A DNA stretch of 64,000 nt from Gammaproteobacteria bacterium (GTDB taxonomy: Bacteria > Pseudomonadota > Gammaproteobacteria > Steroidobacterales > Rariloculaceae): assembly GCA_022825505.1 (NCBI GenBank), contig JAJDWR010000063.1, positions 1-64,000 on the forward strand, in the 5' to 3' direction. The notes beneath the pieces are model-generated. The model was not told where the DNA came from. It did no database searches and worked only from the letters and a program-made list of their open reading frames with translations. Both the position numbers and the translations under genes were made by a program. Each line of letters starts with the position of its first letter. Position 1 is the first letter of the stretch. Shown piece after piece: positions 49,743 to 58,679 of the stretch.

Positions 49743-50855
49743 CTATTCGCTGACCGGGTAGCGGAAATCGTGGCGGTAGGAGACACTCGCGGTTGGGGCC
49801 GGCTCACCGTCCACCAGGCGCGGGCGAAAACGGGATTCGGCCAGCCTCCGGGCGTACAGTGCGTCCATCGCCATGGGGGGACTTGCGCGGTTGACGACGA
49901 TGTTCACGGCCTTGCCTTCGGCGGAGACGTCAAACTGCAACTCGATGAATCCCCAGCCGTAACTGCCGGGATTCGATCGCCAGTCCACCGGATCGGCCGG
50001 CGGCACAAAGTCGATGAATTTCGGTGACGAGAAGAACTCCCCGGCAAGCGATGGTTGTTCATTGCGGAGTGCAGCATAAGCCTCGCGATAGTAGTCCAGC
50101 GCGGATTCCTCACGGGAACGAACGAATTCCCAATCCCCGAGGACCGCCAGCGCGTTCGCCCGTTGAAACGATGTGGCGTTGGTGCTCGATTCCAGCACGC
50201 GCATCAACTGACCCCGGGCCGAGCGGGAATTGCCGAGACGAATGTCGATTGCCGTCAATTGACTGAGCGTAATCAGCAGGGCGCCGTCACTCGCCCCGAA
50301 CGTTTCACGCTGGATGTCCAGTACGGCTTCATGCTCCTCCCGCGCCAGCAGCCGCATTCTCGATTGATCGTAATAGGAGGCCAGGTAGTTGCGGTACGGA
50401 ATCGTCCTCGGATCGTCTTCCCCGAACCGGCGCAGGGCCACGTTCAGGCGCTCGCGCTGGAGATTCTGCGCTTCCACCGTATTGCCGAGCTGCAGGTACG
50501 CGCGGGCAGTTTCGTCCAGCAGCGGTACCTGCTCCAGGTTGAAAAGGCCGTAGTTCCGGTGACTGACATCCCGGGCGGTCTCCAGCACGGTGATCGCTTC
50601 CAGCGGTTGATCGTTGAGGATGTAGATCCGGGCGAGTTCGGAGTAAGGCTCAATGAGCGCCGGCGAGTCCGGCCCGAGCTCTGCGGTGAGCTGGCTTATG
50701 CCTTCCAGGTAGCTTGCCTGGGCGTCCTCCAGCTGGGCTCGCTCCAGTTCCAGCCTGCCTTGTTCGATCGATGAGCGGGCATCGTCTTCATCGGCCGCGT
50801 ATGCCGGACGCACTGCCGTGGCGGCGAGGAGAATCAGGAGGCCCCGGCGTGGCAT
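49743..50855 (-). CDS. Exported TPR protein with TonB-like C-terminal domain, copy 1
   Basis: The 370-residue protein has a signal peptide (MPRRGLLILLAATAVRPAYA), a TPR-like helical region (about 25-265) and a C-terminal domain of about 85 residues. That domain is 'WGFIELQFDVSAEGKAVNIVVNRASPPMAMDALYARRLAESRFRPRLVDGEP', and it has the TonB C-terminal pattern (xVxFxVxxxGxxxxxxVxxSxP...FRPxxxxGxP). It lacks a TonB proline-rich spacer and a cytoplasmic anchor, so it is unlikely to be a classical energy transducer. It lies 18 bases after a paralogue with the same architecture. The function is unknown. Confidence 0.78.
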   Translation of the reverse strand: MPRRGLLILLAATAVRPAYAADEDDARSSIEQGRLELERAQLEDAQASYLEGISQLTAELGPDSPALIEPYSELARIYILNDQPLEAITVLETARDVSHRNYGLFNLEQVPLLDETARAYLQLGNTVEAQNLQRERLNVALRRFGEDDPRTIPYRNYLASYYDQSRMRLLAREEHEAVLDIQRETFGASDGALLITLSQLTAIDIRLGNSRSARGQLMRVLESSTNATSFQRANALAVLGDWEFVRSREESALDYYREAYAALRNEQPSLAGEFFSSPKFIDFVPPADPVDWRSNPGSYGWGFIELQFDVSAEGKAVNIVVNRASPPMAMDALYARRLAESRFRPRLVDGEPAPTASVSYRHDFRYPVSE

Positions 50856-50873
50856 GACGGTACTGCCTGCCGG

Positions 50874-52313
50874 CTAGTTGTCCGATTCCCTGGGAGTGTA
50901 GTAGTACGTGAAGTCGCGGGCGACATCCTCGGCCAGCACGGGCTCTCCATCGATCACTCTCGGCCGGAAGCGGGAGCGGGCGATGGAACGGGCACTGGAG
51001 TCATCCTTCAGGCCGGGCGGCACGGACTCCAGGATCCGGATGTTCTGCGTTCGCCCCGAGGGAAGCACGTCGAACGTCACCAGTACGTGCCCCGGCAGTG
51101 CGCCGGGTTCGCCCGCATCGGCAAGGCCGCGCGTGCTCGGATATTCACGCAGGACGTATTCGGGTTCGAGGAACCAGCGCCGCTGCATTTCTTCGCCTTC
51201 CTCGATTTCGTTCAGCAGGCTCCAGGCACGCCGGTACTCGTTCCCGGTGGGTCCGATCTTGCTGAAGGCCACGTTCCAGTCACCGATATCCCGCAATACC
51301 CTTGCGATCTGCAGCGTGTCCGGCTCGGGCTGGGACTCGAGAATTTCCAGGGCCCGCTTGAGCGAGCCGATGCCGCGGCCTTCGGGCAGCTTCTGCACAC
51401 GGAAGCTGTTGCCGATCTGCCGAAGCGGTTGCGCCATCAGCGGACTGCCGTTGCCTTCCAGGTTGCGAATGATGGTCATGGCGCGGCCGTAGTAGTCGCG
51501 CTCCCGGTCGAAGCGGTAGCCGTCCCGCAGCCACCTGGCATGGTCGTAGAGTTCGGGCAGGATCTCCAGGGAGCTCTCGCCGTGAATGCGCTCCATGATC
51601 CGCAGGCCCGAGAGTCTCTGGGCGTCGGCCTCCTGGTACATTTCCATGCTGATCATGGAATTGGCGATGTGGTTGAGGATGTCGACCTGTTGCTCGCCGA
51701 GCAGCCCGTTGACCCGGCGGCTCACGGAGCGCGCCTCCTCCAGCGCGGTCACCGCCTCGGGGTGCAGATTCATGCTCTGGTAGGTTACGCCGAGTCCGAC
51801 CAGGGGCGTGATCACCGACTCGGAGAACTCACCGCCGATCTGCCTGAAGAGATCGACGGATGCCAGGAAGTTCTGCTCCGCATCTTCGTACAGGCGCGCC
51901 CTGCGCTGGCTCTCGGCAAGGTTCGAAATGGCAACGGCGGTCTCGCTCGACTGCTCCCCGAACTCCTCCGTCGTCAGTTCGACCAGGCGCGCCGCGACGG
52001 GAACGGCTTCGGAGTACTCCCCGTGATCGAGCCGGTCGCGCAGCGTCAGTTGGGCCTCCAGCCGAGTGACATACGCCTCGATCTCCGGTCCGGGTTCGTC
52101 GACGAGTTCATCGTCGCCGACCCGCTCCGCAGCCGAGGCCAACGTGGCAACGGCTTCACCATCGGCCAGCTCGGTCGGCGGAACGGCCGGCGCGTCGGAA
52201 GGCCCGGATTGCTGAGCGGCGGCGGAAAGGCTCACGGCAAAAACCAGCAGGCACAGCACACTCGGCGGGGTGGAATCGCCAATTCGGGAAAAAATTGGCC
52301 ATCGGCTAGCCAT
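50874..52313 (-). CDS. Exported TPR protein with TonB-like C-terminal domain, copy 2
   Basis: The 479-residue protein has an N-terminal export signal (hydrophobic 'SVLCLLVFAVSLSAAAQQ', about 19-36), an acidic linker and TPR-like helices (about 85-380). The C-terminal TonB-like domain is 'GHVLVTFDVLPSGRTQNIRILESVPPGLKDDSSARSIARSRFRPRVIDGEPV'. It is clearly related to the next gene downstream, in both domain order and the 'SRFRP(R)(L/V)(V/I)DGEP' end, but has a longer repeat region. The two probably arose by duplication and are co-transcribed. A periplasmic scaffold or envelope-assembly role is possible but unproven. Confidence 0.78.
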   Translation of the reverse strand: MASRWPIFSRIGDSTPPSVLCLLVFAVSLSAAAQQSGPSDAPAVPPTELADGEAVATLASAAERVGDDELVDEPGPEIEAYVTRLEAQLTLRDRLDHGEYSEAVPVAARLVELTTEEFGEQSSETAVAISNLAESQRRARLYEDAEQNFLASVDLFRQIGGEFSESVITPLVGLGVTYQSMNLHPEAVTALEEARSVSRRVNGLLGEQQVDILNHIANSMISMEMYQEADAQRLSGLRIMERIHGESSLEILPELYDHARWLRDGYRFDRERDYYGRAMTIIRNLEGNGSPLMAQPLRQIGNSFRVQKLPEGRGIGSLKRALEILESQPEPDTLQIARVLRDIGDWNVAFSKIGPTGNEYRRAWSLLNEIEEGEEMQRRWFLEPEYVLREYPSTRGLADAGEPGALPGHVLVTFDVLPSGRTQNIRILESVPPGLKDDSSARSIARSRFRPRVIDGEPVLAEDVARDFTYYYTPRESDN

Positions 52314-52419
52314 CCGAAGATCATACTATCCTATTTGGAAGCGACTCGTCCGGGTTTCGATCACAAAATCGGTAGACCGAATCGGCGCCGGCGGGTTCCG
52401 GATTCCGGTCGGAATGTGT

Positions 52420-52447
52420 TTGTTGTGACCGTTTCCGCGTCTATAAT
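52420..52447 (+). promoter_or_regulatory. Candidate sigma-70 promoter for the YbaK-like gene
   Basis: TTGTTG (52420-52425) and a perfect TATAAT (52442-52447) are separated by 16 bases. Transcription would begin near 52454, about 24 bases before the ATG at 52478, which rules out the longer reading beginning at 52448. It may also drive the oxidoreductase genes that follow 13 bases after. Confidence 0.6.
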
Positions 52448-52477
52448 GTGGCGCGCGAACCGGGAAGACTGAAGCGG

Positions 52478-52954
52478 ATGAGTATCGCGACTACCGTCGG
52501 TGACGCCCTTGCGTTCGAGGAGATCGACTTCCGGATCCTTCGGCACAGGTCCACGCATTCCCCCGTGCAGGCGGCGGAAAGGGCGGGAATTCCACCCGAG
52601 CAACTCGCCAGGGCCGTTCTGCTGAAGGACCCCTACGGCTATATCCTGGCGGTGATTTCCGCAATCCACGAACTGGATCTGGAGCAACTGCGCGCCAGCC
52701 TGCACCGTCGACTGGCGGTCGCCACCGAACACGACCTCGACGATCTCTTTTGCGACTGCGCCGTGGGTTCGGTACCGCCCATCGGTCCGTGGTATCGTGT
52801 CCCTACCGTGGTGGATACCACACTCAGGGCCCAGCCCGATGTCTATTTCGAGGCCGGCGACCACCGGTCCCTGGTTCAGGTCAGCGAAACCAGCTTCGAG
52901 CGGCTGATGCAGGGCGCCGAATATTTCGCTTTCTCCCGCCCGGCTTCGGGCTGA
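52478..52954 (+). CDS. YbaK/EbsC-type aminoacyl-tRNA deacylase-like protein
   Basis: The 158-residue protein has the YbaK fold pattern: 'YRILRH...VQAAERAGIPPEQLARAVLLKD' (here FRILRHRSTHSPVQAAERAG), then 'ILAVISAIHELDLEQLRA' and 'DCAVGSVPPIGPWYRVPTVVD'. The 'GS(V/I)PP(I/F)G' loop is the hallmark of this trans-editing family, which hydrolyses misacylated tRNAs such as Ala- or Cys-tRNA-Pro. The usual substrate-gripping lysine is present as 'VLLKD'. ATG 52478 is chosen because the upstream frame overlaps the promoter. It lies 13 bases before the GltD-like gene. Confidence 0.8.
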   Translation: MSIATTVGDALAFEEIDFRILRHRSTHSPVQAAERAGIPPEQLARAVLLKDPYGYILAVISAIHELDLEQLRASLHRRLAVATEHDLDDLFCDCAVGSVPPIGPWYRVPTVVDTTLRAQPDVYFEAGDHRSLVQVSETSFERLMQGAEYFAFSRPASG

Positions 52955-52967
52955 CGGAAGGTAGCCC

Positions 52968-54779
52968 ATGAAACCCACCAAGACGGAAGATACCGAGTAT
53001 TTTCACCAGGTAGTGGACTGCCAGTGGGGCTGTCCGGCGCACACCGACGTACCGGAGTACATTCGCCTGATCGCACTGGGCCGGTTCAGCGACGCCTACA
53101 TGCTGAACCGCGGGTCCAACGTCTTCCCGGGCATCCTGGGCCGGGTGTGCGATCGTCCCTGCGAGCCCGTGTGCCGGCGTGGGCGGGTCGAGGACAAGCC
53201 TGTGGCGATCTGCCGCCTGAAGCGCGTGGCCGCGGACAACCGGGGCGACATCCGGTCACGGCTGCCGGTGGCGCCGAAGCAGAAGAACGGCAAGCGCATC
53301 GCCCTGGTGGGCGCGGGGTGCGCGTCGCTGACAGTGGTCAACGACCTGATGCCTCTTGGTTACGAATGTGTAATCTACGAGGCGCTGGACAAGACCGGCG
53401 GCCTGATGCGCACCAATATTCCCGCGTTCCGGCTGCCGGCGTCGGTGCTGGACGAGGAAATCGACTACATCGTCGACATGGGCGCGGACCTGAGGCTCAA
53501 CACCCCCGTCAACAGCATGCGCGAGTTGCTGGACGAGGGCTACGACGCGGTTTTTGTCGGCAGCGGTGCGCCCAAGGGCAAGAACCTCAACATCCCGGGC
53601 CGCAACGACAGCGACCGCATCCACGTGGGCATCCAGTGGCTGGAATCGGTTGCCTTCGGCCATACCGAGTCCATTGGCAAGAAAGTGCTGATCATCGGCG
53701 TGGGCAATACCGCCATGGATTGCTGCCGCACGTCGCTGCGGCTCGGCGCCGACGACGTCAAGGTCATGGCCCGCAAGCCCCGCGGCTTTTTCAAGGCATC
53801 CGACTGGGAACTGGAGGATGCCGAGGAAGAGAGGGTGGAGATCGTCGTCAATCATTCGCCCAGGGAGTTCGTGCTCCGGGACGGCAAGCTGGTGGGGATG
53901 ATGTTCGACCTGATGGACTACGACATCGACGACAACGGCCGGATCGTCGACAGCCGCGTGACCGGCGAGAAATTCTTCCCCTGCGACGACGTCGTGCTGG
54001 CCATCGGCCAGGATAACGCCTTCCCCTGGATCGAGCGCGATCTGGGCATCGAGTTCGACCGCTGGGAGGTGCCGGTGGTCGACCCGGTCACCTTCGAGTC
54101 CACGCTTTCCGGCGTCTTCTTCGGCGGCGATGCCGCCTTCGGGCCGAAGAACATCATCTGGGCGGTGGAGCACGGGCACCAGGCGGCGATTTCCATCGAC
54201 AAGTATTGCCGGGCAAGTCCCCTGACGGAGCGCCTGCCGCGCGGGGTGAACCTGCAAAGCGCCAAGATGGGCATCCACGAGTGGAGCTACAGCAACGACT
54301 TCGATCCGTCCGCGCGGCGGATCATGCCCCACGTGGACCTCAAGCGGCGGTTCAAGAAACTCGACATCGAAGTCGAACTGGGTTTCACCGCCGAGCAGGT
54401 CATCACCGAGGTCGAACGCTGCCTGAATTGCGACATTCAGACCGTGTTCACCGACAATCTGTGCATCGAATGCGATGCCTGCATCGACATTTGCCCGGTC
54501 GACTGCCTGACCATCGCGCCCAACGCCGACGAGGTCACGCTCAAGCAGAATCTCAAGGCGCCCGTGCTGGAACCGACCCAGCCGTTCTTCGTATCGGGGC
54601 CGCTGAAACACACCGCGCGCGTCATGGTCAAGGACGAGAACCTGTGCGTGCATTGCGGATTGTGCGCGGAGCGATGCCCGACGGCGGCGTGGGACATGCA
54701 GAAATCGACCCTGAACATTCCATACGCGCTCGATGAATCGGCGGAGGACATGGCGCGATGTCAGCGAAAAGCCGGATAA
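52968..54779 (+). CDS. GltD-like NAD(P)H flavoprotein fused to a 2x[4Fe-4S] ferredoxin domain
   Basis: The 603-residue electron-transfer protein has three parts. The N-terminal cysteine cluster domain (Cys18, Cys22, Cys61, Cys65, Cys69) is like that of glutamate synthase small subunit. An FAD Rossmann motif, GAGCAS (115-120), has Cys where Pro is usual, and a NAD(P) Rossmann motif, GVGNTAMD (244-251), follows. The C-terminal ferredoxin domain carries C499xxC502xxC505xxxC509P and C560xxC563xxC566xxxC570P. It should move electrons between NAD(P)H and low-potential iron-sulfur centres in the cytoplasm. The last 22 bases overlap the 2-oxoacid oxidoreductase alpha gene, so it is probably the redox partner of that enzyme. 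Confidence 0.88.
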   Translation: MKPTKTEDTEYFHQVVDCQWGCPAHTDVPEYIRLIALGRFSDAYMLNRGSNVFPGILGRVCDRPCEPVCRRGRVEDKPVAICRLKRVAADNRGDIRSRLPVAPKQKNGKRIALVGAGCASLTVVNDLMPLGYECVIYEALDKTGGLMRTNIPAFRLPASVLDEEIDYIVDMGADLRLNTPVNSMRELLDEGYDAVFVGSGAPKGKNLNIPGRNDSDRIHVGIQWLESVAFGHTESIGKKVLIIGVGNTAMDCCRTSLRLGADDVKVMARKPRGFFKASDWELEDAEEERVEIVVNHSPREFVLRDGKLVGMMFDLMDYDIDDNGRIVDSRVTGEKFFPCDDVVLAIGQDNAFPWIERDLGIEFDRWEVPVVDPVTFESTLSGVFFGGDAAFGPKNIIWAVEHGHQAAISIDKYCRASPLTERLPRGVNLQSAKMGIHEWSYSNDFDPSARRIMPHVDLKRRFKKLDIEVELGFTAEQVITEVERCLNCDIQTVFTDNLCIECDACIDICPVDCLTIAPNADEVTLKQNLKAPVLEPTQPFFVSGPLKHTARVMVKDENLCVHCGLCAERCPTAAWDMQKSTLNIPYALDESAEDMARCQRKAG

Positions 54780-56584
54780 ACGCCAGTCGCGCAAACGATT
54801 TCGTCATTCGGCTGGCGAACGTGAACGGCACCGGATCGGCCAGTGCCAACGGGCTGTTGATGAAGACCATCTTCCGGATGGGCGTTCCGGTGATGGGCAA
54901 GAATTTCTTCCCGAGCAACATCCAGGGACTGCCCACCTGGTACGAGATCCGCGTCACGCGGGACCACCACCTGGCGCGCTCCGGCGAGATCGACATCATG
55001 GTGGCCATGAATGCCGAGACCTACCAGCAGGACCTGAAGTCGCTGAGCCCCGGTGGCGTGTTTCTCTACGACTCCACCTGGCCCCGGCACAGCGTCGTCA
55101 ACCGCCAGGACGTAACGATTCTCGGCGTACCCCTGGCGAAGATGTGCAACGAGCACTTCACCAACGCCCGCGCCCGCATCCTCATGAAGAACATGGCCTA
55201 CGTGGGGGCGCTTGCGTCACTGCTGGAACTGGATCGAGAAATCATAGAGGACGCCGTGCACCGGACATTCGCTTCCAAGCAGCCGTTGCTGCAGGCGAAC
55301 ATGGACGCCATCGAGCTGGGCGCAAACTACGCCAGCGAGCACTTCGACTGCCCGCTGCCCACGCGGGTCGAGCCGATGAACGAGACCGCCGGCAAGATCA
55401 TGATCGACGGCAACACGGCGTCGGCGCTGGGCTGCCTGTTTGCCGGGGCGACGGTGGGCGCGTGGTATCCGATCACGCCGTCCACATCGCTGATGGATGC
55501 GTTCAAGTCGTTCTGCGAGCGCTACCGGGTCGATCGCGACACGGGCACGCGCAACTACTGCATCGTGCAGGCGGAGGACGAACTGGCGGCCATCGGCATC
55601 GTTCTCGGCGCCACCTGGAACGGCGCGCGGGCCTTCACGCCCACCAGCGGGCCCGGGCTGTCGCTAATGAGCGAGTTCATCGGCTACGCCTATTTCGCCG
55701 AACTCCCGGCCGTGCTGTTCGACGTGCAGCGCGTCGGCCCGTCCACCGGAATGCCGACGCGCACACAGCAGGCCGATATTCTCTCCGCAGCCTACGCGTC
55801 CCACGGCGACACCCGTCATGTGTTGCTGTTTCCGGCCAATCCGAACGAGTGCTTCGAACTGTCCGTGGAGGCATTCGACCTGGCGGACCGGTTGCAGACC
55901 CCGGTGATCGTGTTGCTGGACCTGGACATCGGCATGAACGACTGGATGTGCGACGACCTGGAATGGGACGACAGCTACCGGCCCGACCGCGGCAAGGTGC
56001 TTGGCGCCGACGAACTGGAATCCATCGAGTCGTTCTACCGCTACCTGGACGTGGACGGGGACGGCATACCGTACCGGACCTATCCCGGAGTGGGACGCAA
56101 GGGCGCGTACTTCGTGCGCGGCTCCGGGCACAACAAGTATGGCGGCTATACCGAGGACGCCGACGAGTACCAGGAAGTCGTCGACCGGCTGGTCCGCAAG
56201 TGGGAGACGGCCGCCACGCTGGTTCCCGCACCGGTAGTCCAGAGGCGCAAGTCCGCCGAATGGGGCATCGTATCCGTCGGAAGCTGCGACTACGCGGTGG
56301 CCGAAGCTGTGGAGGTGCTGGCGCGCAGGGGGATTCACCTGAGTTACATGCGCGTCAAGGCGTTTCCGTTCAGCGAGGCGGTGACCGAGTTTCTCCATCA
56401 GCACAAGCGGATTTTCGTGGTGGAACAGAATCGGGATGCGCAACTGAAGAGCCTGCTCACGCTGGAGACCGATTATCCGAAGGAGCGCATGGAATCGATC
56501 CTGCACTACAGCGGGCTGCCCATCGACAGGCGCTGCGTGGTGGAGGCGATCGAGGCCTCCGTAGCCCGGGGAGAAGCGGCATGA
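54758..56584 (+). CDS. korA: 2-oxoacid:ferredoxin oxidoreductase, fused gamma-alpha subunit
   Basis: The 608-residue protein consists of an N-terminal gamma domain (about 1-190, 'VNGTGSASANGLLMKTIFRMG' and 'GKNFFPSNIQGLPTWYEIRV'). The alpha (pyrimidine-binding) domain begins 'KIMIDGNTASALGCLFAGATVGAWYPITPSTSLMDAF' and continues with 'FTPTSGPGLSLMSEFIGYAYFAELPAVLFDVQRVGPSTGMPTRTQQADI'. These are the signatures of two-subunit 2-oxoglutarate-type oxidoreductases (KorA). With KorB it oxidatively decarboxylates a 2-oxoacid to an acyl-CoA, reducing ferredoxin. The exact 2-oxoacid is inferred, not proven. It overlaps its neighbours on both sides by 22 and 4 bases. Confidence 0.9.
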   Translation: MSAKSRINASRANDFVIRLANVNGTGSASANGLLMKTIFRMGVPVMGKNFFPSNIQGLPTWYEIRVTRDHHLARSGEIDIMVAMNAETYQQDLKSLSPGGVFLYDSTWPRHSVVNRQDVTILGVPLAKMCNEHFTNARARILMKNMAYVGALASLLELDREIIEDAVHRTFASKQPLLQANMDAIELGANYASEHFDCPLPTRVEPMNETAGKIMIDGNTASALGCLFAGATVGAWYPITPSTSLMDAFKSFCERYRVDRDTGTRNYCIVQAEDELAAIGIVLGATWNGARAFTPTSGPGLSLMSEFIGYAYFAELPAVLFDVQRVGPSTGMPTRTQQADILSAAYASHGDTRHVLLFPANPNECFELSVEAFDLADRLQTPVIVLLDLDIGMNDWMCDDLEWDDSYRPDRGKVLGADELESIESFYRYLDVDGDGIPYRTYPGVGRKGAYFVRGSGHNKYGGYTEDADEYQEVVDRLVRKWETAATLVPAPVVQRRKSAEWGIVSVGSCDYAVAEAVEVLARRGIHLSYMRVKAFPFSEAVTEFLHQHKRIFVVEQNRDAQLKSLLTLETDYPKERMESILHYSGLPIDRRCVVEAIEASVARGEAA

Positions 56585-57636
56585 CATTCATCGCCAAACC
56601 GAAGATCGTCCACAAGGGGCTGTCCCGCAACGCACTCGGGCTGACCATCCGCGACTACGAAGGCGGCATGTCCACGCTGTGCGCCGGCTGCGGCCACGAC
56701 TCGGTGACCTCGGCCATCGTCCAGGCCTTCTTCGAACTGGACATTCCGCCGAACCAGGTGGCCAAGCTGAGCGGCATCGGCTGCTCGTCGAAGACGCCGG
56801 CGTATTTTCTCGACGCCTCCCACGGCTTCAACGCCGTCCACGGCCGGATGCCCTCTATCGCCACCGGCGCCAGCGCCGCGAACCGCAAGCTCTACCTGAT
56901 CGGCGTCTCAGGAGACGGCGACTCCCTGTCCATCGGGCTGGGCCAGTTCTCGCATGCCCTGCGCCGGAATCTCGACATGCTCTACATTATCGAGAACAAC
57001 GGTGTGTACGGCCTGACCAAGGGGCAGTTTTCCGCCTCCGCGGACGTCGGTACCAAGGCCAAGAAGGGCGAGGTCAACGAGCAACAGCCCATCGACCCGG
57101 TGCAGATGGCGATGGCGCAGGGAGGCACGTTCGTCGCGCGGAGTTTCTCCGGAGACAAGGACCAGCTGGTGCCTATGATCAAGGCCGGCATCCGGCACAA
57201 GGGATTCGGGCTGATCGACGTGCTCTCTCCCTGCGTCACCTTCAACGACCACGAGGACTCCACCAAGAGCTACGCCTACACGCGCCGCTTCTTCCATCCC
57301 GCCGTGCACGCGGACTTTGTTCCACCGGCCGAGGAAATCAGGACCGCCTATGACGATGGCGAAGCCATGCCGGTCGAGATGCACGACGGCAGCCGGATCG
57401 TGCTCCGCAAGGTCAGCGATCAGTACAATGTCCACAATCGCGGCGCCGCCCTGGACTTCATCCGCTCCCACCACCGCCGGGGCGAGATCATCACGGGACT
57501 GCTCTATATCGATGAGGCCGAACCGGACATGCACGGCATCAGCCGCACGCCGGATGCGCCCCTCGCGCAGGTGCCCTTTGAGGAACTTTGCCCCGGCAGC
57601 CAGGCCATGGCAGGACTCCAGGAGCGGTTTCGATAG
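56581..57636 (+). CDS. korB: 2-oxoacid:ferredoxin oxidoreductase beta (TPP-binding) subunit
   Basis: The 351-residue protein holds the thiamine-diphosphate site: GDGDS (111-115), 'ENNGVYGLTKGQFS' (about 138-151), and the [4Fe-4S] cysteines Cys34 and Cys37 ('CAGCGHDS') and Cys68 ('GIGCSS'). A 'SPCVTFNDHEDSTKSY' segment is typical of KorB-type beta subunits. It completes the enzyme with the alpha subunit, whose stop it overlaps (ATGA). A longer open frame extends back to 54733 but is antiparallel noise across korA; ATG 56581 is the real start by homology and coupling. Confidence 0.92.
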   Translation: MTFIAKPKIVHKGLSRNALGLTIRDYEGGMSTLCAGCGHDSVTSAIVQAFFELDIPPNQVAKLSGIGCSSKTPAYFLDASHGFNAVHGRMPSIATGASAANRKLYLIGVSGDGDSLSIGLGQFSHALRRNLDMLYIIENNGVYGLTKGQFSASADVGTKAKKGEVNEQQPIDPVQMAMAQGGTFVARSFSGDKDQLVPMIKAGIRHKGFGLIDVLSPCVTFNDHEDSTKSYAYTRRFFHPAVHADFVPPAEEIRTAYDDGEAMPVEMHDGSRIVLRKVSDQYNVHNRGAALDFIRSHHRRGEIITGLLYIDEAEPDMHGISRTPDAPLAQVPFEELCPGSQAMAGLQERFR

Positions 57637-57666
57637 GAACTGCCGAGGCGATCCGACGCCAGCGCG

Positions 57667-58617
57667 ATGACGCGTATCGCCATGATGGGCAGCGGCGCCG
57701 TGGGTGGCTACTTCGGCGGGCGCATGGCGGCCGCGGGTTGCGATGTGGCCTTCATCGCCCGTGGACGGCATCTGGAGGCGATCCGCGAACGGGGGTTACG
57801 GATCGAAAGCCCTGCTCTGGGAGACGCCTGGATTCAACCGGCCACGGCCACCGACGACCCCGGCGAGGTTGGCGTCGTGGACTACGTCATCGTATGCGTC
57901 AAGTTGTGGGATACGGCGGCTGCAGCCAACGCCCTCCTGCCCATGCTCGGTCCGGCGACCACCGTGCTCACACTCCAGAACGGCGTGGAGTCCGCCGAGC
58001 TGGAAGAGATCGTCGGTCCGCATCGCATGGTGGGTGCGGTTGCCTTCATCGGCTGCGCCATCGAGGCGCCGGGCGTCATCCGCCACGTCGGTACCATGCA
58101 GCGTGTGGTCATGGGCGAATTCCGTGGCGGCTCGTCTCCGCGGGTGGCGCGGCTGCGGGCCGAATTGGGTCGAGGCGGCATCGTGGCCGACGTCAGCAAT
58201 GACATTCGCCGCACGATCTGGGAGAAATTCGTGTTCCTCGTGGGACTGAGCGCCGTCACGACAATGCGGCGTGCGCCGCTCGGAGCGGTGCGGGACAATC
58301 CTGAAGCGCGCGAGCTGTTTCTGAACGCCATGCTCGAAACGGCTGCCGTCGGCCGCGCCAGAGGTGTCGCCCTCGCGGACGGTTTCGCGCAGGATCGGCT
58401 TGAGTTCGCGGATGGACTGCCCGCGGACATGACCTCTTCCATGCACACGGACCTGGAGCGCGGCAATCGGCTGGAGCTGGACTGGTTGAGCGGTGCGGTT
58501 GTCCGGCTGGGCAGCGAGTCGGGGGTTGCAACACCCGTCAACCGGAGGCTGTACGAGATGCTAAGCTCCCACGCCCCTGGCCGGCAACGAGAATCCAACC
58601 GGAGGAGAGTCAGGTGA
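57667..58617 (+). CDS. panE: 2-dehydropantoate 2-reductase family enzyme
   Basis: The 316-residue protein has an N-terminal NADPH Rossmann motif, GSGAVGGYFGG (8-18). It also has the ketopantoate reductase signatures 'VIVCVKLWDTAAAANAL' and 'TVLTLQNGVESAELEEIVG', and the catalytic lysine region 'IRRTIWEKFVFLVGLSAVTTMRR'. PanE/ApbA makes pantoate for coenzyme A, but many paralogues reduce other 2-oxo compounds, so the substrate is uncertain. It follows korB by 30 bases and may belong to the same transcript, where a 2-oxoacid link would make sense. Confidence 0.85.
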   Translation: MTRIAMMGSGAVGGYFGGRMAAAGCDVAFIARGRHLEAIRERGLRIESPALGDAWIQPATATDDPGEVGVVDYVIVCVKLWDTAAAANALLPMLGPATTVLTLQNGVESAELEEIVGPHRMVGAVAFIGCAIEAPGVIRHVGTMQRVVMGEFRGGSSPRVARLRAELGRGGIVADVSNDIRRTIWEKFVFLVGLSAVTTMRRAPLGAVRDNPEARELFLNAMLETAAVGRARGVALADGFAQDRLEFADGLPADMTSSMHTDLERGNRLELDWLSGAVVRLGSESGVATPVNRRLYEMLSSHAPGRQRESNRRRVR

Positions 58618-58679
58618 AACGGTTGTAGCGCACCATTTTTCCTGGCGCCTGGTGTGGGCAGTGCCTGCGTGGATTTCCG

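Noticed and set aside
53256..54794. 512-codon open frame opposite the GltD-like gene
   Set aside because: Shadow frame with no recognisable domain; the plus strand encodes all cofactor motifs.
54733..56580. Extension of the korB frame back to 54733, giving a 967-residue fusion
   Set aside because: The extra part is out-of-frame read-through over korA, with arginine-rich noise; korB homology begins exactly at the ATG at 56581, which overlaps the korA stop.
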